Assembly: GCA_963815135.1 (NCBI GenBank)
Contig: CAWFFO010000012.1
Location: 1-64,000, forward strand
From: CAIWTU01 sp963815135
GTDB taxonomy: Bacteria > Desulfobacterota > Desulfuromonadia > Geobacterales > Geobacteraceae
DNA length: 64,000 nucleotides
Reading direction: 5' to 3'
Below, piece by piece: positions 35,734-45,975 of this stretch. The notes below the pieces were generated by a model. It saw nothing but the letters and a program-made list of their open reading frames with translations, was not told the DNA's origin and made no database searches. Made by a program: the position numbers and the translations under genes. How positions within the stretch are numbered: position 1 is the first letter of the stretch; the number at the start of each line of letters is the position of its first letter.

Positions 35734-36555
35734 TCAACAATTACATTTTAGTTCAATTTCTTTTTTTACCTTTGGAATAATTCTCAAATATTGACGCCTA
35801 ATGCGCCACCAAATAATACCCAATCCGGGAGTTTGTTTATCAAATTCATAACATTTTGTATATATATACTGAAAATGGTAATAGTAGAAATTACTTCCAT
35901 CATTATTTGTAGGATTAACATTCCGATAATAATTAATGTGTTTCTTTATGTCGTTGTTGCTCCAAACTGTTTCAAAATAATAACTGAATCCTGCATAGAC
36001 CATATAAAAGTCAACGGTCCCATTATATTCAAGCAATCCGATGTCCTCGAAATGATTCAAAATTAGGTCTTCAACATCCCAAGTTGAGTAATAATTTTTT
36101 TTGGTTAAATCTGCCTTCAATTCTTCAGGAAGTTTGGTTTTATCAACCATATTCTGTTTGACTTCGAAATAAGGTTGAGATTCAGTTAACCCATCATCAG
36201 TGATTTCTTCACCGGAAAGTGGATGAGGTTTAATGTATTTTAATGCTTTGCATTCTATCAAACTCATGAGAATTCTGGTCTCTGGTGTAAAAAAATCCTT
36301 AGTCAATCTATGGAAGAAATCTGTTGAAGACGTTATATTAATATTCCCCCATTGCTCCCATGCAACCCATGCAAGAAATGCTGCTACCATTGCAGCTAAT
36401 ATACTACCAACAATTCCAGAAAAAAAATCAACTCCACTATCTGATTTATTCTTTATATGAATAACATTACCCCATGAATACCATGAATAGTAAATAGCGA
36501 AAACTGCAATAATGAAAACAACAATTATAACAAATAGCTTAAATAGTCTTTTCAT
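35734..36555 (-). CDS. Two-helix membrane protein, element cargo
   Basis: A 273-residue AT-rich gene. Two N-terminal transmembrane segments (LFKLFVIIVVFIIAVFAIYY and FFSGIVGSILAAMVAAFLAW) are followed by a cytoplasmic domain of about 190 residues rich in aromatic and charged residues (FHRLTKDFFTPETRILMSLI, NHFEDIGLLEYNGTVDFYMV). I do not recognise a family. The layout of a two-helix anchor plus a helical cytosolic domain resembles some uncharacterised membrane proteins carried on phages and islands; a defence or superinfection role is possible but unproven. Base composition is unlike the neighbouring chromosome. Confidence 0.6.
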   Translation of the reverse strand: MKRLFKLFVIIVVFIIAVFAIYYSWYSWGNVIHIKNKSDSGVDFFSGIVGSILAAMVAAFLAWVAWEQWGNINITSSTDFFHRLTKDFFTPETRILMSLIECKALKYIKPHPLSGEEITDDGLTESQPYFEVKQNMVDKTKLPEELKADLTKKNYYSTWDVEDLILNHFEDIGLLEYNGTVDFYMVYAGFSYYFETVWSNNDIKKHINYYRNVNPTNNDGSNFYYYHFQYIYTKCYEFDKQTPGLGIIWWRIRRQYLRIIPKVKKEIELKCNC

Positions 36556-36753
36556 GCTTGCACCTCGTTACAATCTATTATTAGTCGGTTGCGCCTATCG
36601 TTGAAAGCGTTGGGATTACAACGGCCACATGCTGCACTGCCCCCGTTACGGTAACACGGGGGCTTGAAAATACATATTTCAAAAACTCTTACCCCAAACC
36701 TTCTGGAAAATCATACCTTTGTAGCATATTAATCAATCTTCAGCAAAAGTTAT

Positions 36754-36843
36754 TTGTCAGTCCACAGGGAAACGAGCACAGCGAGTAGGGAAAGCGCGCC
36801 AAAGTGCGCCGCTGGGCTTTCCCGTTTCCCTGTGGGCAGACAA
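36754..36843. other. Large cruciform, candidate replication origin
   Basis: Outer arms 36754-36774 and 36823-36843 (TTGTCAGTCCACAGGGAAACG and its near-complement, 19 of 21 match), inner arms GGGAAAGC / GGCTTTCCC around GCGCC-aaagt-GCGCC. The structure lies about 600 bases before the Rep_trans-like gene, just before its promoter, where a rolling-circle origin would be expected. Confidence 0.45.
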
Positions 36844-36921
36844 GTTTATGTAATATAAACTTTTTAGTTGACAAAACATAAACTACTTGGTATTTGGTTT
36901 GTAGGTTTACAAAACATAAAC
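36844..36921 (+). promoter_or_regulatory. Promoter and operator repeats of the element operon
   Basis: TTGACA (36868-36873), 17 bases, TATTTG (36891-36896). The promoter overlaps GTTGACAAAACATAAAC (36867-36883), repeated as GTTTACAAAACATAAAC at 36905-36921, and follows the inverted GTTTATGTAATATAAAC (36844-36860). Three related half-sites around one promoter suggest repressor binding, perhaps by the downstream gene product. Confidence 0.55.
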
Positions 36922-36939
36922 CGAAAGGTGGTATTCATC

Positions 36940-37440
36940 ATGAGCAAAAATACCTTTCCCTTTGTGGAAATACCGGAGCACTTGAAAGAAATAATTGGGG
37001 TACCAGACCCAGGCACACGGCTCTATCGTGCCTATGGAACGAGCGAAGACTGCTCAAAATGGGCGGATGCAGTTTTTGAAATCTGTCATGGTGACGGATC
37101 GGTTTCGCCTGGCGGGGTGTCGATGTATGCCGGAGTTTCTCGGCCTGGTGTACACAAGAAATTGAAATCCGGTGGATTGACGGGATTCATCTTTCATTAC
37201 ACAGCAGATTCAATGTTGTTCAAGGGAAAGAAAAAACTATCCATCAACGCAACCTTCTATTGCTATATCCCGGTAAGTGAATGCAAAGCATGGGCGCAGG
37301 AATTGGCAAAGAAACGTGATAAGGCTGAACTGGCAAAGGAAACAATGGGAGATGGAAACTGGAATGACACATACCTGGACAATCCGCCCAAGCATTTGAA
37401 AAAGAAACTGAAAGAAGAACAGAAAAAGGGGACAAAATAA
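36940..37440 (+). CDS. Element protein with possible helix-turn-helix
   Basis: A 166-residue basic protein starting MSKNTFPFVEIPEHLKEIIG at ATG 36940, with AAAGGTGG 9 bases upstream (a TTG further upstream would lie inside the -35 box). Residues about 52-80 (VSPGGVSMYAGVSRPGVHKK, LKSGGLTGF) look like a helix-turn-helix. The C-terminus is lysine-rich. It is 3 bases before the Rep gene. A copy-control or autoregulatory repressor is a reasonable guess, given the operator repeats; no family recognised. Confidence 0.6.
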   Translation: MSKNTFPFVEIPEHLKEIIGVPDPGTRLYRAYGTSEDCSKWADAVFEICHGDGSVSPGGVSMYAGVSRPGVHKKLKSGGLTGFIFHYTADSMLFKGKKKLSINATFYCYIPVSECKAWAQELAKKRDKAELAKETMGDGNWNDTYLDNPPKHLKKKLKEEQKKGTK

Positions 37441-37443
37441 ACC

Positions 37444-38526
37444 GTGGAAAACCAGCATCTAAAATTATTGCTTCATGGAATAGATACCCTTCAGTGTGCG
37501 TATTTCCTTCATGCTCCTGAAAGGCAGGGTATCGACTTTCAAGTGCTGGCCGAACAGAAAGAAGAAATCCGGCAATCTAAAAGCAAGAATCCGTTGCCGG
37601 TCAAACTTGGCAATGCCGAATTCCTTCTGCACCCTTACGGCTCATCCTCTGGCTATCCTTTCATCATCAGTAACGGAGATTTCAAGATTGAATTGGGCGA
37701 GTACAATAACCCCAATTTCTATGTAACCTTCAGAAGCCAGGCACTCTGGCAGGATTGTGCTTTCTCCCTGCATGACAAGTTTCTTACCTGGGCGAGAAGT
37801 GTCGGTTTTGTGCCATTCAAGGAAGAACGCCTGTCTCGGGTAGACTATTGCTTCGATTATACTCTTTCCGAAATTGATTTCGATGAAGACAGCTTTCTAA
37901 GCCGTTCCAGCAAAGACAGCCAGTACCGGGAAAACGGCAAGGTGCAAACCTTCAGCCTCGGTAAAGGTGATGTTGTCCTTCGCGTGTATGACAAGGTTGC
38001 CGAAATCAGCCAACAGAGTGACAAGGTCTGGTTTTTTCTCCTGTGGGGTCAAGACAAAGATGTCTGGCGCATAGAATGGCAGGTGAGAAAACCCGTTCTC
38101 AAGCGGTTCGGTATCAAAACCTTTGAAAACCTGCAAGAACAGCAGGGCGATCTGCTCTGGTACCTGGCGGCGGAACACGACACCCTGAGGATACCAAACG
38201 GCGATAGCAACCCTTCCCGCTGGCCGCTTCATCCCCTCTGGAAAGACCTGCATGAGAAAATAGAAAAGCTCAATCACCTGGGTATTTCCAGAGTGTACGG
38301 AGAAAATGCCATTCTTGAGGAACGAATGATGCGCATGGCAATTTCCATGTATGGCTATCTAAAGCGCGTTGCCGCAATCGATTGCATTCAAAAAGGGAAA
38401 AAACTCATATCCTCTGATGAGGCTTTGAATCACGTCGGTAAACTGATAGGGAAGCTTCACGAGCCGCTTGCATGGCAGATGGATGTGGAAAAACGAATAA
38501 AGGAAATGAAACTCGGGGAATGGTAA
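37444..38526 (+). CDS. Replication initiation protein (Rep_trans-like)
   Basis: A 360-residue protein with the marks of the Rep_trans/RstA-like initiator family: RLSRVDYCFDYT (around residue 132), DVVLRVYDKVAEIS (around 182) and VWRIEWQVRKPVLKRFGI (208-225). Such proteins start rolling-circle replication of plasmids, filamentous phages and satellites. GTG start at 37444, 3 bases after the preceding stop, so translationally coupled. The catalytic tyrosine cannot be assigned with confidence. The presence of a Rep on a recombinase-driven element suggests an extrachromosomal replicating phase. Confidence 0.72.
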   Translation: MENQHLKLLLHGIDTLQCAYFLHAPERQGIDFQVLAEQKEEIRQSKSKNPLPVKLGNAEFLLHPYGSSSGYPFIISNGDFKIELGEYNNPNFYVTFRSQALWQDCAFSLHDKFLTWARSVGFVPFKEERLSRVDYCFDYTLSEIDFDEDSFLSRSSKDSQYRENGKVQTFSLGKGDVVLRVYDKVAEISQQSDKVWFFLLWGQDKDVWRIEWQVRKPVLKRFGIKTFENLQEQQGDLLWYLAAEHDTLRIPNGDSNPSRWPLHPLWKDLHEKIEKLNHLGISRVYGENAILEERMMRMAISMYGYLKRVAAIDCIQKGKKLISSDEALNHVGKLIGKLHEPLAWQMDVEKRIKEMKLGEW

Positions 38527-38702
38527 CCAAAGAGCAAATAGCGCAACTTGTGAATGTGCGGGTGAAGAAGATTCTCGACCTGGCGGAATTATCATTGCCT
38601 AAGGACAAATTTCTTCTGTTCAGAAAGCTTACGTTGGATGAGTTTGGGAAAAGTGGATTCGGGCAGGAACTGGAAAGGGTTTTACGTTGTCAGGAAAGGT
38701 AA
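38520..38702 (+). CDS. Small element protein, 60 residues
   Basis: MVTKEQIAQLVNVRVKKILD, then LAELSLPKDKFLLFRKLTLD, EFGKSGFGQELERVLR. ATG 38520 overlaps the end of the Rep gene (ATGGTAA), which supports coupled translation. Helical and charged, possibly a DNA-binding accessory or recombination factor; no family recognised. Confidence 0.5.
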   Translation: MVTKEQIAQLVNVRVKKILDLAELSLPKDKFLLFRKLTLDEFGKSGFGQELERVLRCQER

Positions 38703-38774
38703 GGAACGGGCAGGAATACAATGAGCAAAAGAAGGGGTGCGTCATGAGTGCATGATGCGGAAACAATTGACGGC

Positions 38775-38897
38775 ATGACAATAATTTATAAAGCCGGGAT
38801 AACGGAAAAATCCGTACTGCCTGAGGAAATAAGGCTCGTCCAGGCTCATCTTGGTGACATATTGTTAAAGGTGCTGATGCAAACAAAGGAGGATTAA
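38775..38897 (+). CDS. Tiny protein upstream of the recombinase, 40 residues
   Basis: ATG 38775 reads MTIIYKAGITEKSVLPEEIR, LVQAHLGDILLKVLMQTKED and ends 2 bases before the recombinase ATG; the recombinase ribosome site AGGAGG lies inside its last codons. This packing and the protein-like sequence argue for a real small gene, perhaps regulating recombinase translation. Confidence 0.45.
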   Translation: MTIIYKAGITEKSVLPEEIRLVQAHLGDILLKVLMQTKED

Positions 38898-38899
38898 TC

Positions 38900-40562
<1,663 letters not shown>

Positions 40563-40707
40563 ACATCGGTATAAACGCATCTATCGTCGATGCGGATATT
40601 TTTTGCTACTTTGTCCCGCAAAGTAAGAAATTTATTTATCACAGCTCTTTGGCCGTGTCAACAGAAATGATTGATCAGCGGCAATTTGATGATCCGGAAG
40701 CATTTCA

Positions 40708-40790
40708 TCCTGAAAACGGCATTTACTCACGCAAAGCCACAAAGCTTGCTATATTACAGAAAGCTTTGCGTGAGTAAGTTGCTTTTTTTC
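40708..40790. repeat. Inverted repeat of the TTACTCACGCAAAG type
   Basis: TTACTCACGCAAAG (40723-40736) and CTTTGCGTGAGTAA (40764-40777) are exact complements, followed by GTTGCTTTTTTTC. CCTGAAAACGGCATTTACTC at 40710 is shared, inverted, with 8050-8076. It may act as a terminator, on the minus strand side of MoaE or the tRNA leader side. Confidence 0.65.
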
Positions 40791-40829
40791 AGGATAAAAT
40801 CCCAAAATGTCCAGGGCGGACCGGTGGAA

Positions 40830-41210
40830 TCAGCCGAAGATTTCTCTCTTGCCGATGGATGACATTTTCTTCAGCCTGTCCAGCCCGAACCGGCAGGCTT
40901 CGAAGGCGGATTCGCTGCGGGGGGAACTGACACCAACCAGAGATATTATCTCGCCCAGGGTGACGGTTCCCTGCCTCCTCACCAGCAGCAGGTCCGTGAG
41001 TTCCCATTTGTCGCGCATCTCGGAAGCAATTGCGCTCATTTCCGCCGCCACATCGCCGACCGGCTGAAAGCATATGGCGGAGGTAATTCCCTTTTCCGAA
41101 CACATGGCCCTTGCCACGGCGAAATGCAGCAGTACCGAACCCGAGCCTTCTTTCACCAGTTGTTCATATACATTTGCCGGGTCTATGGGTTCAGGTGAAA
41201 AGCGAACCAT
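40830..41210 (-). CDS. MoaE-like molybdopterin synthase large-subunit homologue
   Basis: A 126-residue protein with the MoaE C-terminal pattern: LLLVRRQGTVTLGEIISLVG, VSSPRSESAFEACRFGLDRL, KKMSSIGKREIF (usual consensus R.G.l..GE..v.v..sS.hR..AFeAc...id.lK...piWKkE). The N-terminus GSGSVLLHFAVARAMC matches the MoaE opening strand. The usual Trp before the last Lys is Gly here and the HR pair is RR, so activity in molybdopterin synthesis is uncertain; no moaD or other moa genes lie nearby. Last gene of the minus-strand signalling run. Confidence 0.65.
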   Translation of the reverse strand: MVRFSPEPIDPANVYEQLVKEGSGSVLLHFAVARAMCSEKGITSAICFQPVGDVAAEMSAIASEMRDKWELTDLLLVRRQGTVTLGEIISLVGVSSPRSESAFEACRFGLDRLKKMSSIGKREIFG

Positions 41211-41231
41211 TGCTTTCCTCCACCTTTTATT

Positions 41232-43700
41232 TTAACGGTTTTCGTTAAGCAATTCCCGTATTTTCAGCAACAGATCGTTTTTTGAAAACGGTTTCGTGAT
41301 GAAATTCACTTCCCCCTCCGGCATTCCCTTGAGGTCCACCATGTCGGGGGAATATCCGGTAATAAAGATAATCCTGATCCCCGGTTTCAATAAACGGATT
41401 GCGTCGTAAAGATCTTTCCCTGTTTTCTTCGGCATGATCATGTCTGAAACCACCAGTCCGATACGATCCTTATTCTCCCTGAAAACGGAAATGGCCTCTT
41501 CACCGTCAGTAGCGGTTATTACATCATAACCCACCCGGCGCAGGGCTTTTTCCAGGAAGAGCCTCACAAGTTCTTCGTCCTCGGCCACCAGGATTGTTTC
41601 ACCACCGCCCGACGGACGTCCGCCTTCCCTCGGCTCCTCCCTGTGCAATTCCCTGTTTGCCAGCGGAAGGAAGAATGTGAAGGTCGTTCCTTGCCCAACG
41701 CTGCTTTCAACCTGTACGGATCCGTTATGCTGCCTTATGATGCCGTAAATGATCGAGAGTCCCAATCCAGTGCCTTTTCCCACTTCCTTTGTGGTGAAAA
41801 AAGGTTCGAAGATTTTCTCCATGGTCTTTTCGTCTATTCCGGTGCCGTTATCGGAAATAGAAGTAACAGCATATACGCCGCCCTTGTCCATCCCGTATTT
41901 CGCGGCTTCTTTCCTGCCGAGTACGGCTTTTTGCGTCCTGATCGTCAGCTGGCCCCCGTCGGGCATGGCGTCCCTGGCATTTATGGCCAGATTGACCAGC
42001 ACCTGCTTTATCTGGCCACTGTCCGCCATCACTGTCAGTCTTTCACCGGAAAGTTCGGCCGAGAGCCTGATATTTTCAGGCAGTGTCTGGGCAAGGAGCT
42101 TTACTGTATTGGCGATAAGGTCATTTATCGATTCGGGCTGGAGATTTATTGTCTGCTTTCTGCTGAAGGTCAGGAGGTTCCGGGTCAGTTCCGCGGCATC
42201 TTTGGCCGCCGACAGGATTGTCTTGATATTGGCAAGAGACGTCTCGCTTTTGGAATCGGTCGTTTCCCGCAGTTCCTCGCAGCATCCAATGATAGCGGTG
42301 AGGAGGTTGTTGAACTCATGGGCGACACCTCCTGCCAGAAGTCCTACCGATTCGATTTTCTGAGCCTGCAGGAGCTGGTGTTCCAGACTTCTCTGCTCTG
42401 TTATATCCTCGATGACGCTGACGCCGGCAATAATCCGGTCATTGATCCTCAAAGGCGCCGCCGAAATGACAACCGTCCGTTTCGAACCGTCAAATTTCTC
42501 GATATCAATGACCTTCTTTTCCGCTATTCCCTTATTGAAGGCTTTGTAGGTGGGCCATTCCTCTGCTTTTACCGGTTTGCCGGAGTCTGTGAAGCATCCC
42601 TTGTATTCATTTAAGGACGCACCACTTTTGTCTTCATGGCCCCAAATCAGCTTTCTTGCCTGGTTTTCCAGAATCCTGTTGCCTTTCGAGTCGAATACGG
42701 CAACTCCGACCGGGAGGGTTTCCAGAATAGTACGAAGCAGATTTTCGTTGTTTTTCAGTTCTTCTTCGGCGATCTTTCGCTCGGTTATGTCGGAATGGGA
42801 CCCGGCCATGCGAAAAGGTTTTCCACGTTCGTCGCGACGGCAAATTCCCCTGTTGAATATCCAGCGCCAGCTCCCGTCCTTATGACGGAATCTGCTTTCA
42901 AATTCATAATGCGGTAAGCGTCCCTCGAGATAATTTTCCAGGATTTCCACGGCCCCGGGGTAATCTTCGGGATGCATCAGCTTTTTCCACGCATCCCGGT
43001 CATTGTCTATCTCGTCGTCCCCGTATCCCAGCATTTTTTTCCACCTGGGAGAAAGGTATACCTCATCGGTCACCAGGTTCCAGTCCCAGATGCCGTCGTT
43101 GGATCCCTCAACGGCGAGAGCATACCTCTCTTCGCTCTCGCGCAAAGCCCGGTTGATGCGGCTCAGTTCCGAGGTGCGTTCACTTACCATATCTTCGAGC
43201 CGTTCACGGTAACGTTGAACTTCGGACTCGGCCTTTTTTCTTTCACTTATATTCCTGATGTTTTCGGCCACCATTATGACCTTGCCCGATTCGTCGAGAA
43301 CGGGATAGGCACGGACCTCGAGAAAGCCCAGTCGGGGGTTCTCTTTTTCCACGATCACCGGGGCACCTGTCCGGAATACTTCCTTCACATGGCAGGGTTC
43401 ACAGGGGGTATCACGATCGTAGAAAGCTTTGAAGCAGGAGGGATGGCTGTTTCTGACTCCCTCGGGGACATAGTCATAGCCTCCGCTCCAGTTGGAAAAC
43501 AGGACCTGGTGATTTTTGTCGATGACCGAGAACATGTCCGGGATGGTTTCAAAGACCCGGCGAAGCAGTCTTTCCCTTTTCTGCAGCGATTCTTCCGCTT
43601 GTTTATGAGCGTCTGCCTGCGCTTCCAATTCTTTGTTCCGCTGCTGCAGCATTCTCAGCTTGTGCATCAGCTCTTCTTTTGTCTCTTTCTGAACGATCAT
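41232..43700 (-). CDS. PAS hybrid sensor histidine kinase/response regulator
   Basis: An 822-residue cytoplasmic protein: N-terminal coiled coil, PAS 1 (about 48-155, with cysteine motif DTPCEPCHV), PAS 2 (about 190-310, GSNDGIWDWNLVTDEVYLSP), PAS 3 (about 315-430), HisKA (LAGGVAHEFNNLLTAIIGCC), HATPase (NLAINARDAMPDGG, GKGTGLGLSIIYGIIRQHNG) and C-terminal receiver (ETILVAEDEELVRLF, phospho-Asp in VVSDMIMPKKTGKD, ITKPF). No membrane helix. GAGG lies 5 bases before ATG 43700. It follows the membrane protein gene by 78 bases; the two may form one pathway. Confidence 0.9.
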   Translation of the reverse strand: MIVQKETKEELMHKLRMLQQRNKELEAQADAHKQAEESLQKRERLLRRVFETIPDMFSVIDKNHQVLFSNWSGGYDYVPEGVRNSHPSCFKAFYDRDTPCEPCHVKEVFRTGAPVIVEKENPRLGFLEVRAYPVLDESGKVIMVAENIRNISERKKAESEVQRYRERLEDMVSERTSELSRINRALRESEERYALAVEGSNDGIWDWNLVTDEVYLSPRWKKMLGYGDDEIDNDRDAWKKLMHPEDYPGAVEILENYLEGRLPHYEFESRFRHKDGSWRWIFNRGICRRDERGKPFRMAGSHSDITERKIAEEELKNNENLLRTILETLPVGVAVFDSKGNRILENQARKLIWGHEDKSGASLNEYKGCFTDSGKPVKAEEWPTYKAFNKGIAEKKVIDIEKFDGSKRTVVISAAPLRINDRIIAGVSVIEDITEQRSLEHQLLQAQKIESVGLLAGGVAHEFNNLLTAIIGCCEELRETTDSKSETSLANIKTILSAAKDAAELTRNLLTFSRKQTINLQPESINDLIANTVKLLAQTLPENIRLSAELSGERLTVMADSGQIKQVLVNLAINARDAMPDGGQLTIRTQKAVLGRKEAAKYGMDKGGVYAVTSISDNGTGIDEKTMEKIFEPFFTTKEVGKGTGLGLSIIYGIIRQHNGSVQVESSVGQGTTFTFFLPLANRELHREEPREGGRPSGGGETILVAEDEELVRLFLEKALRRVGYDVITATDGEEAISVFRENKDRIGLVVSDMIMPKKTGKDLYDAIRLLKPGIRIIFITGYSPDMVDLKGMPEGEVNFITKPFSKNDLLLKIRELLNENR

Positions 43701-43778
43701 GAAAGCCTCAAGGGTGAGGAAAAATGCCGTATGGTAAACAGCCCCTCGGGAAATCCCCGCTAAATGTACCTTAACAGG

Positions 43779-44723
43779 TCAGTTTCGTAATGAATCAATG
43801 CATTCAGGGCATACTCCGTGGCTGAACATGGCCTCTGAATGCTCGGAGATATAATGTTCCAGCTGCAGCCAGCTCTCCTTGTCGTCACGGATTTTCTTGC
43901 AATACATGCAGATCGGTATTATGCCCTCGAGCCGTTTTACCTGTTCCTGTGCATCCAGTATCTCTCGTGTCTTATCGTAGACCTTCCGCTCGAGGTCTCT
44001 GTTGAGTTCTTCGAATGCGGAGTGTATATCCACGAAATTATCCAGCAGAATATAAGCCATGGATATTATGATAAAGAAGAACGCATATTCGCTGATATAA
44101 AAGAATGAATAATACTGCATGGCAACCATTGAATCATTGATCACACCCAGAAAATAAGTGATCTGGCAGGTAATAACGGGCAACATGGCCTTGTCCCCGG
44201 TTTTTCTGTAATAGCCGAAGTACATGAAAAACATGTAGGTATAGGCGATAATTGCCGCTACCATTTCGAGCTGGTAAACAATTCCTACCGCTGCTTCATG
44301 GTAGGTGATTTTAAGTGAATTGATAAAATTGATGTTTTTCAGGGCAGGGTGCGCGGTGGAAAGAGTTAATTCCGGTCCCGCAAATAATGAGAAAACCGGA
44401 ATTATAACGAACAGTGAAATAAAAAAGCGGATTAACTTATTGCCATCATGTTGAGTGTAGATTCCGGTGAACCAGAGTGAAAATATCGCTATTGCGTCAA
44501 TGGAATAAAACTGGAGCCTTTGCCAGAAAATACCCTGTTCGATCGATGTTGAATTGTAGAGCCCGGTACACAATACGTCATACAGGCAGACACTCAGGCA
44601 CAAAAGTGCGAAGGGAAGATGCTTCCTGATCTGAGGCCTCTTCATGTAAAAAAACAGATAATAGGCCCCAACGTACAAATTAATCGAAGCCATTATCAGG
44701 CAAGGGATAGAGAGAACATGCAT
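43779..44723 (-). CDS. Seven-helix membrane signalling protein with C-terminal cysteine module
   Basis: A 314-residue protein. About seven transmembrane helices (IMASINLYVGAYYLFFYM, LPFALLCLSVCLYDVLCTGL, IDAIAIFSLWFTGIY, FFISLFVIIPVFSLFAG and others) resemble the histidine-kinase N-terminal 7TM sensor region. A coiled coil (VYDKTREILDAQEQVKRLEG) leads to IPICMYCKKIRDDKESWLQL, then HYISEHSEAMFSHGVCPECI, the same cysteine module as in the protein at 3694-4320. There is no kinase or cyclase domain, so it probably passes a membrane signal to a neighbouring kinase. Confidence 0.75.
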   Translation of the reverse strand: MHVLSIPCLIMASINLYVGAYYLFFYMKRPQIRKHLPFALLCLSVCLYDVLCTGLYNSTSIEQGIFWQRLQFYSIDAIAIFSLWFTGIYTQHDGNKLIRFFISLFVIIPVFSLFAGPELTLSTAHPALKNINFINSLKITYHEAAVGIVYQLEMVAAIIAYTYMFFMYFGYYRKTGDKAMLPVITCQITYFLGVINDSMVAMQYYSFFYISEYAFFFIIISMAYILLDNFVDIHSAFEELNRDLERKVYDKTREILDAQEQVKRLEGIIPICMYCKKIRDDKESWLQLEHYISEHSEAMFSHGVCPECIDSLRN

Positions 44724-44749
44724 GGCTTACCTTTTTCTGCTGAATACCC

Positions 44750-45892
44750 TCACTGGTACATGATATAAACGGGTTTCGGATTCAGCTTGAGAACTTCCTT
44801 CGGTGTCAGGAGCGCATCCCCTTTTTTCGTGTCGTTATGGTAGAACAGCTTGAATCCGGTGTATTCGACCGGTTCTGCTACGACATAATCCTTGTAAGAG
44901 GTACGCTTCAGCCAGGGGGCACCCCAGCCGTCCATGTTCATCACCAGCTGTACCTCGGGGCGGAGGACAATCTTGCGGTAGTTAGTGACGCCGTTGCGCG
45001 TAAACCGGTGCACAGTTAATATCTTAGGAGGAAGATGGTATTTTTTCACCAGTCCGCTCAGGTAGCCGGTAACGTAGTTAATGTCCGAGGCATCGAAGGT
45101 GCCGATTTTGGTGCCGGGTATGGCGCCGCTTTTCACGAGGTTGAATTCCGGGTCAATGCCGAGATGCACGTCGGGATTTTTCAGTATCCATTCGAAGCGC
45201 GGCAGCAGGGTCCGGATGTTCTCATGTCCGGTCTGGATATCAATGAACAGGATAGCCTTCGATTCCCTGGCCCAGCCGTAGACCTGGTTGACAACGGAAT
45301 CCGGCATGACCATCCTGTATTCTCCGGCCTTGCCCGGCTGTCCCTGCGCCACCACCGCAATCAGGTGAAGGGCCGGCTGCACCGGACGCGAAGGGTCGGC
45401 CTTGCTCCATTTGTCCACCTCAAGTTTCAGCCTGCTCAGCATGTCATCTTTTTTATATTCTCCCAGAGCTCCCATTTTCTTGCAGAGCGGGTTGCCGTAA
45501 TAGGCCACGATGCGTTTCCCCGGCAGGATCGATCCGGGCAACGGCGCGGGACATTTTACCGGCCATCCCTTTTCTTTTGCAAATTCCGGGTCCTCGCCGG
45601 CCCGGTAATTTACCTTGGGGGCGGTGGAGCCGGACGCCCCGGCGTTCTTTTTCGCAGGCTTGGCTGCCGGCGTCACTTTCGCGCCGCGGGTTGCCGACGA
45701 TATCGCTTCGAAACTTGCGGATTGAGAACAAACGGGAGCAGGAGCACCTTTTTTTTCTGTTTGCGGCCTGGCCGTGGGTTTGATGTCTGCGTTGCCGTCA
45801 CTGCATCCTGCCAGGCAGAAAGGTAGAGTCAGAAAAGCAAGAAGCAGGAAAGCAGAAGTGAGAGGAAGCGGGGATACCCGTTCGGGATTCAT
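44750..45892 (-). CDS. Conserved lipoprotein (YYGNP family), function unknown
   Basis: A lipoprotein of about 380 residues: signal and lipobox FCLAGCSDG, a Pro/Ala/Lys-rich linker (to about residue 95), then a globular domain: IVAYYGNPLCKKMGALGEYK, VQPALHLIAVVAQGQPGKAG, FIDIQTGHENIRTLLPRFEW, VHLGIDPEFNLVKSGAIPGT and PKILTVHRFTRNGV. This pattern is shared with a group of actinobacterial secreted or lipoproteins of unknown function and looks like a TIM-barrel glycoside-hydrolase relative. The start at ATG 45892 has GGAG 6 bases upstream. It lies in the signalling run between a kinase and the 7TM protein. Confidence 0.65.
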   Translation of the reverse strand: MNPERVSPLPLTSAFLLLAFLTLPFCLAGCSDGNADIKPTARPQTEKKGAPAPVCSQSASFEAISSATRGAKVTPAAKPAKKNAGASGSTAPKVNYRAGEDPEFAKEKGWPVKCPAPLPGSILPGKRIVAYYGNPLCKKMGALGEYKKDDMLSRLKLEVDKWSKADPSRPVQPALHLIAVVAQGQPGKAGEYRMVMPDSVVNQVYGWARESKAILFIDIQTGHENIRTLLPRFEWILKNPDVHLGIDPEFNLVKSGAIPGTKIGTFDASDINYVTGYLSGLVKKYHLPPKILTVHRFTRNGVTNYRKIVLRPEVQLVMNMDGWGAPWLKRTSYKDYVVAEPVEYTGFKLFYHNDTKKGDALLTPKEVLKLNPKPVYIMYQ

Positions 45893-45975
45893 GAATAACT
45901 CCATAAAAAGTTTATTTGAAGACGTTGTAATCTTTTTCAGGGGAATCCGGGAAAATTTTTGAATATTGATTCATG

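Noticed and set aside
36868..36939. Upstream TTG start for the element HTH-like protein
   Set aside because: It lies in the -35 box of the predicted promoter; ATG 36940 has a good ribosome site.
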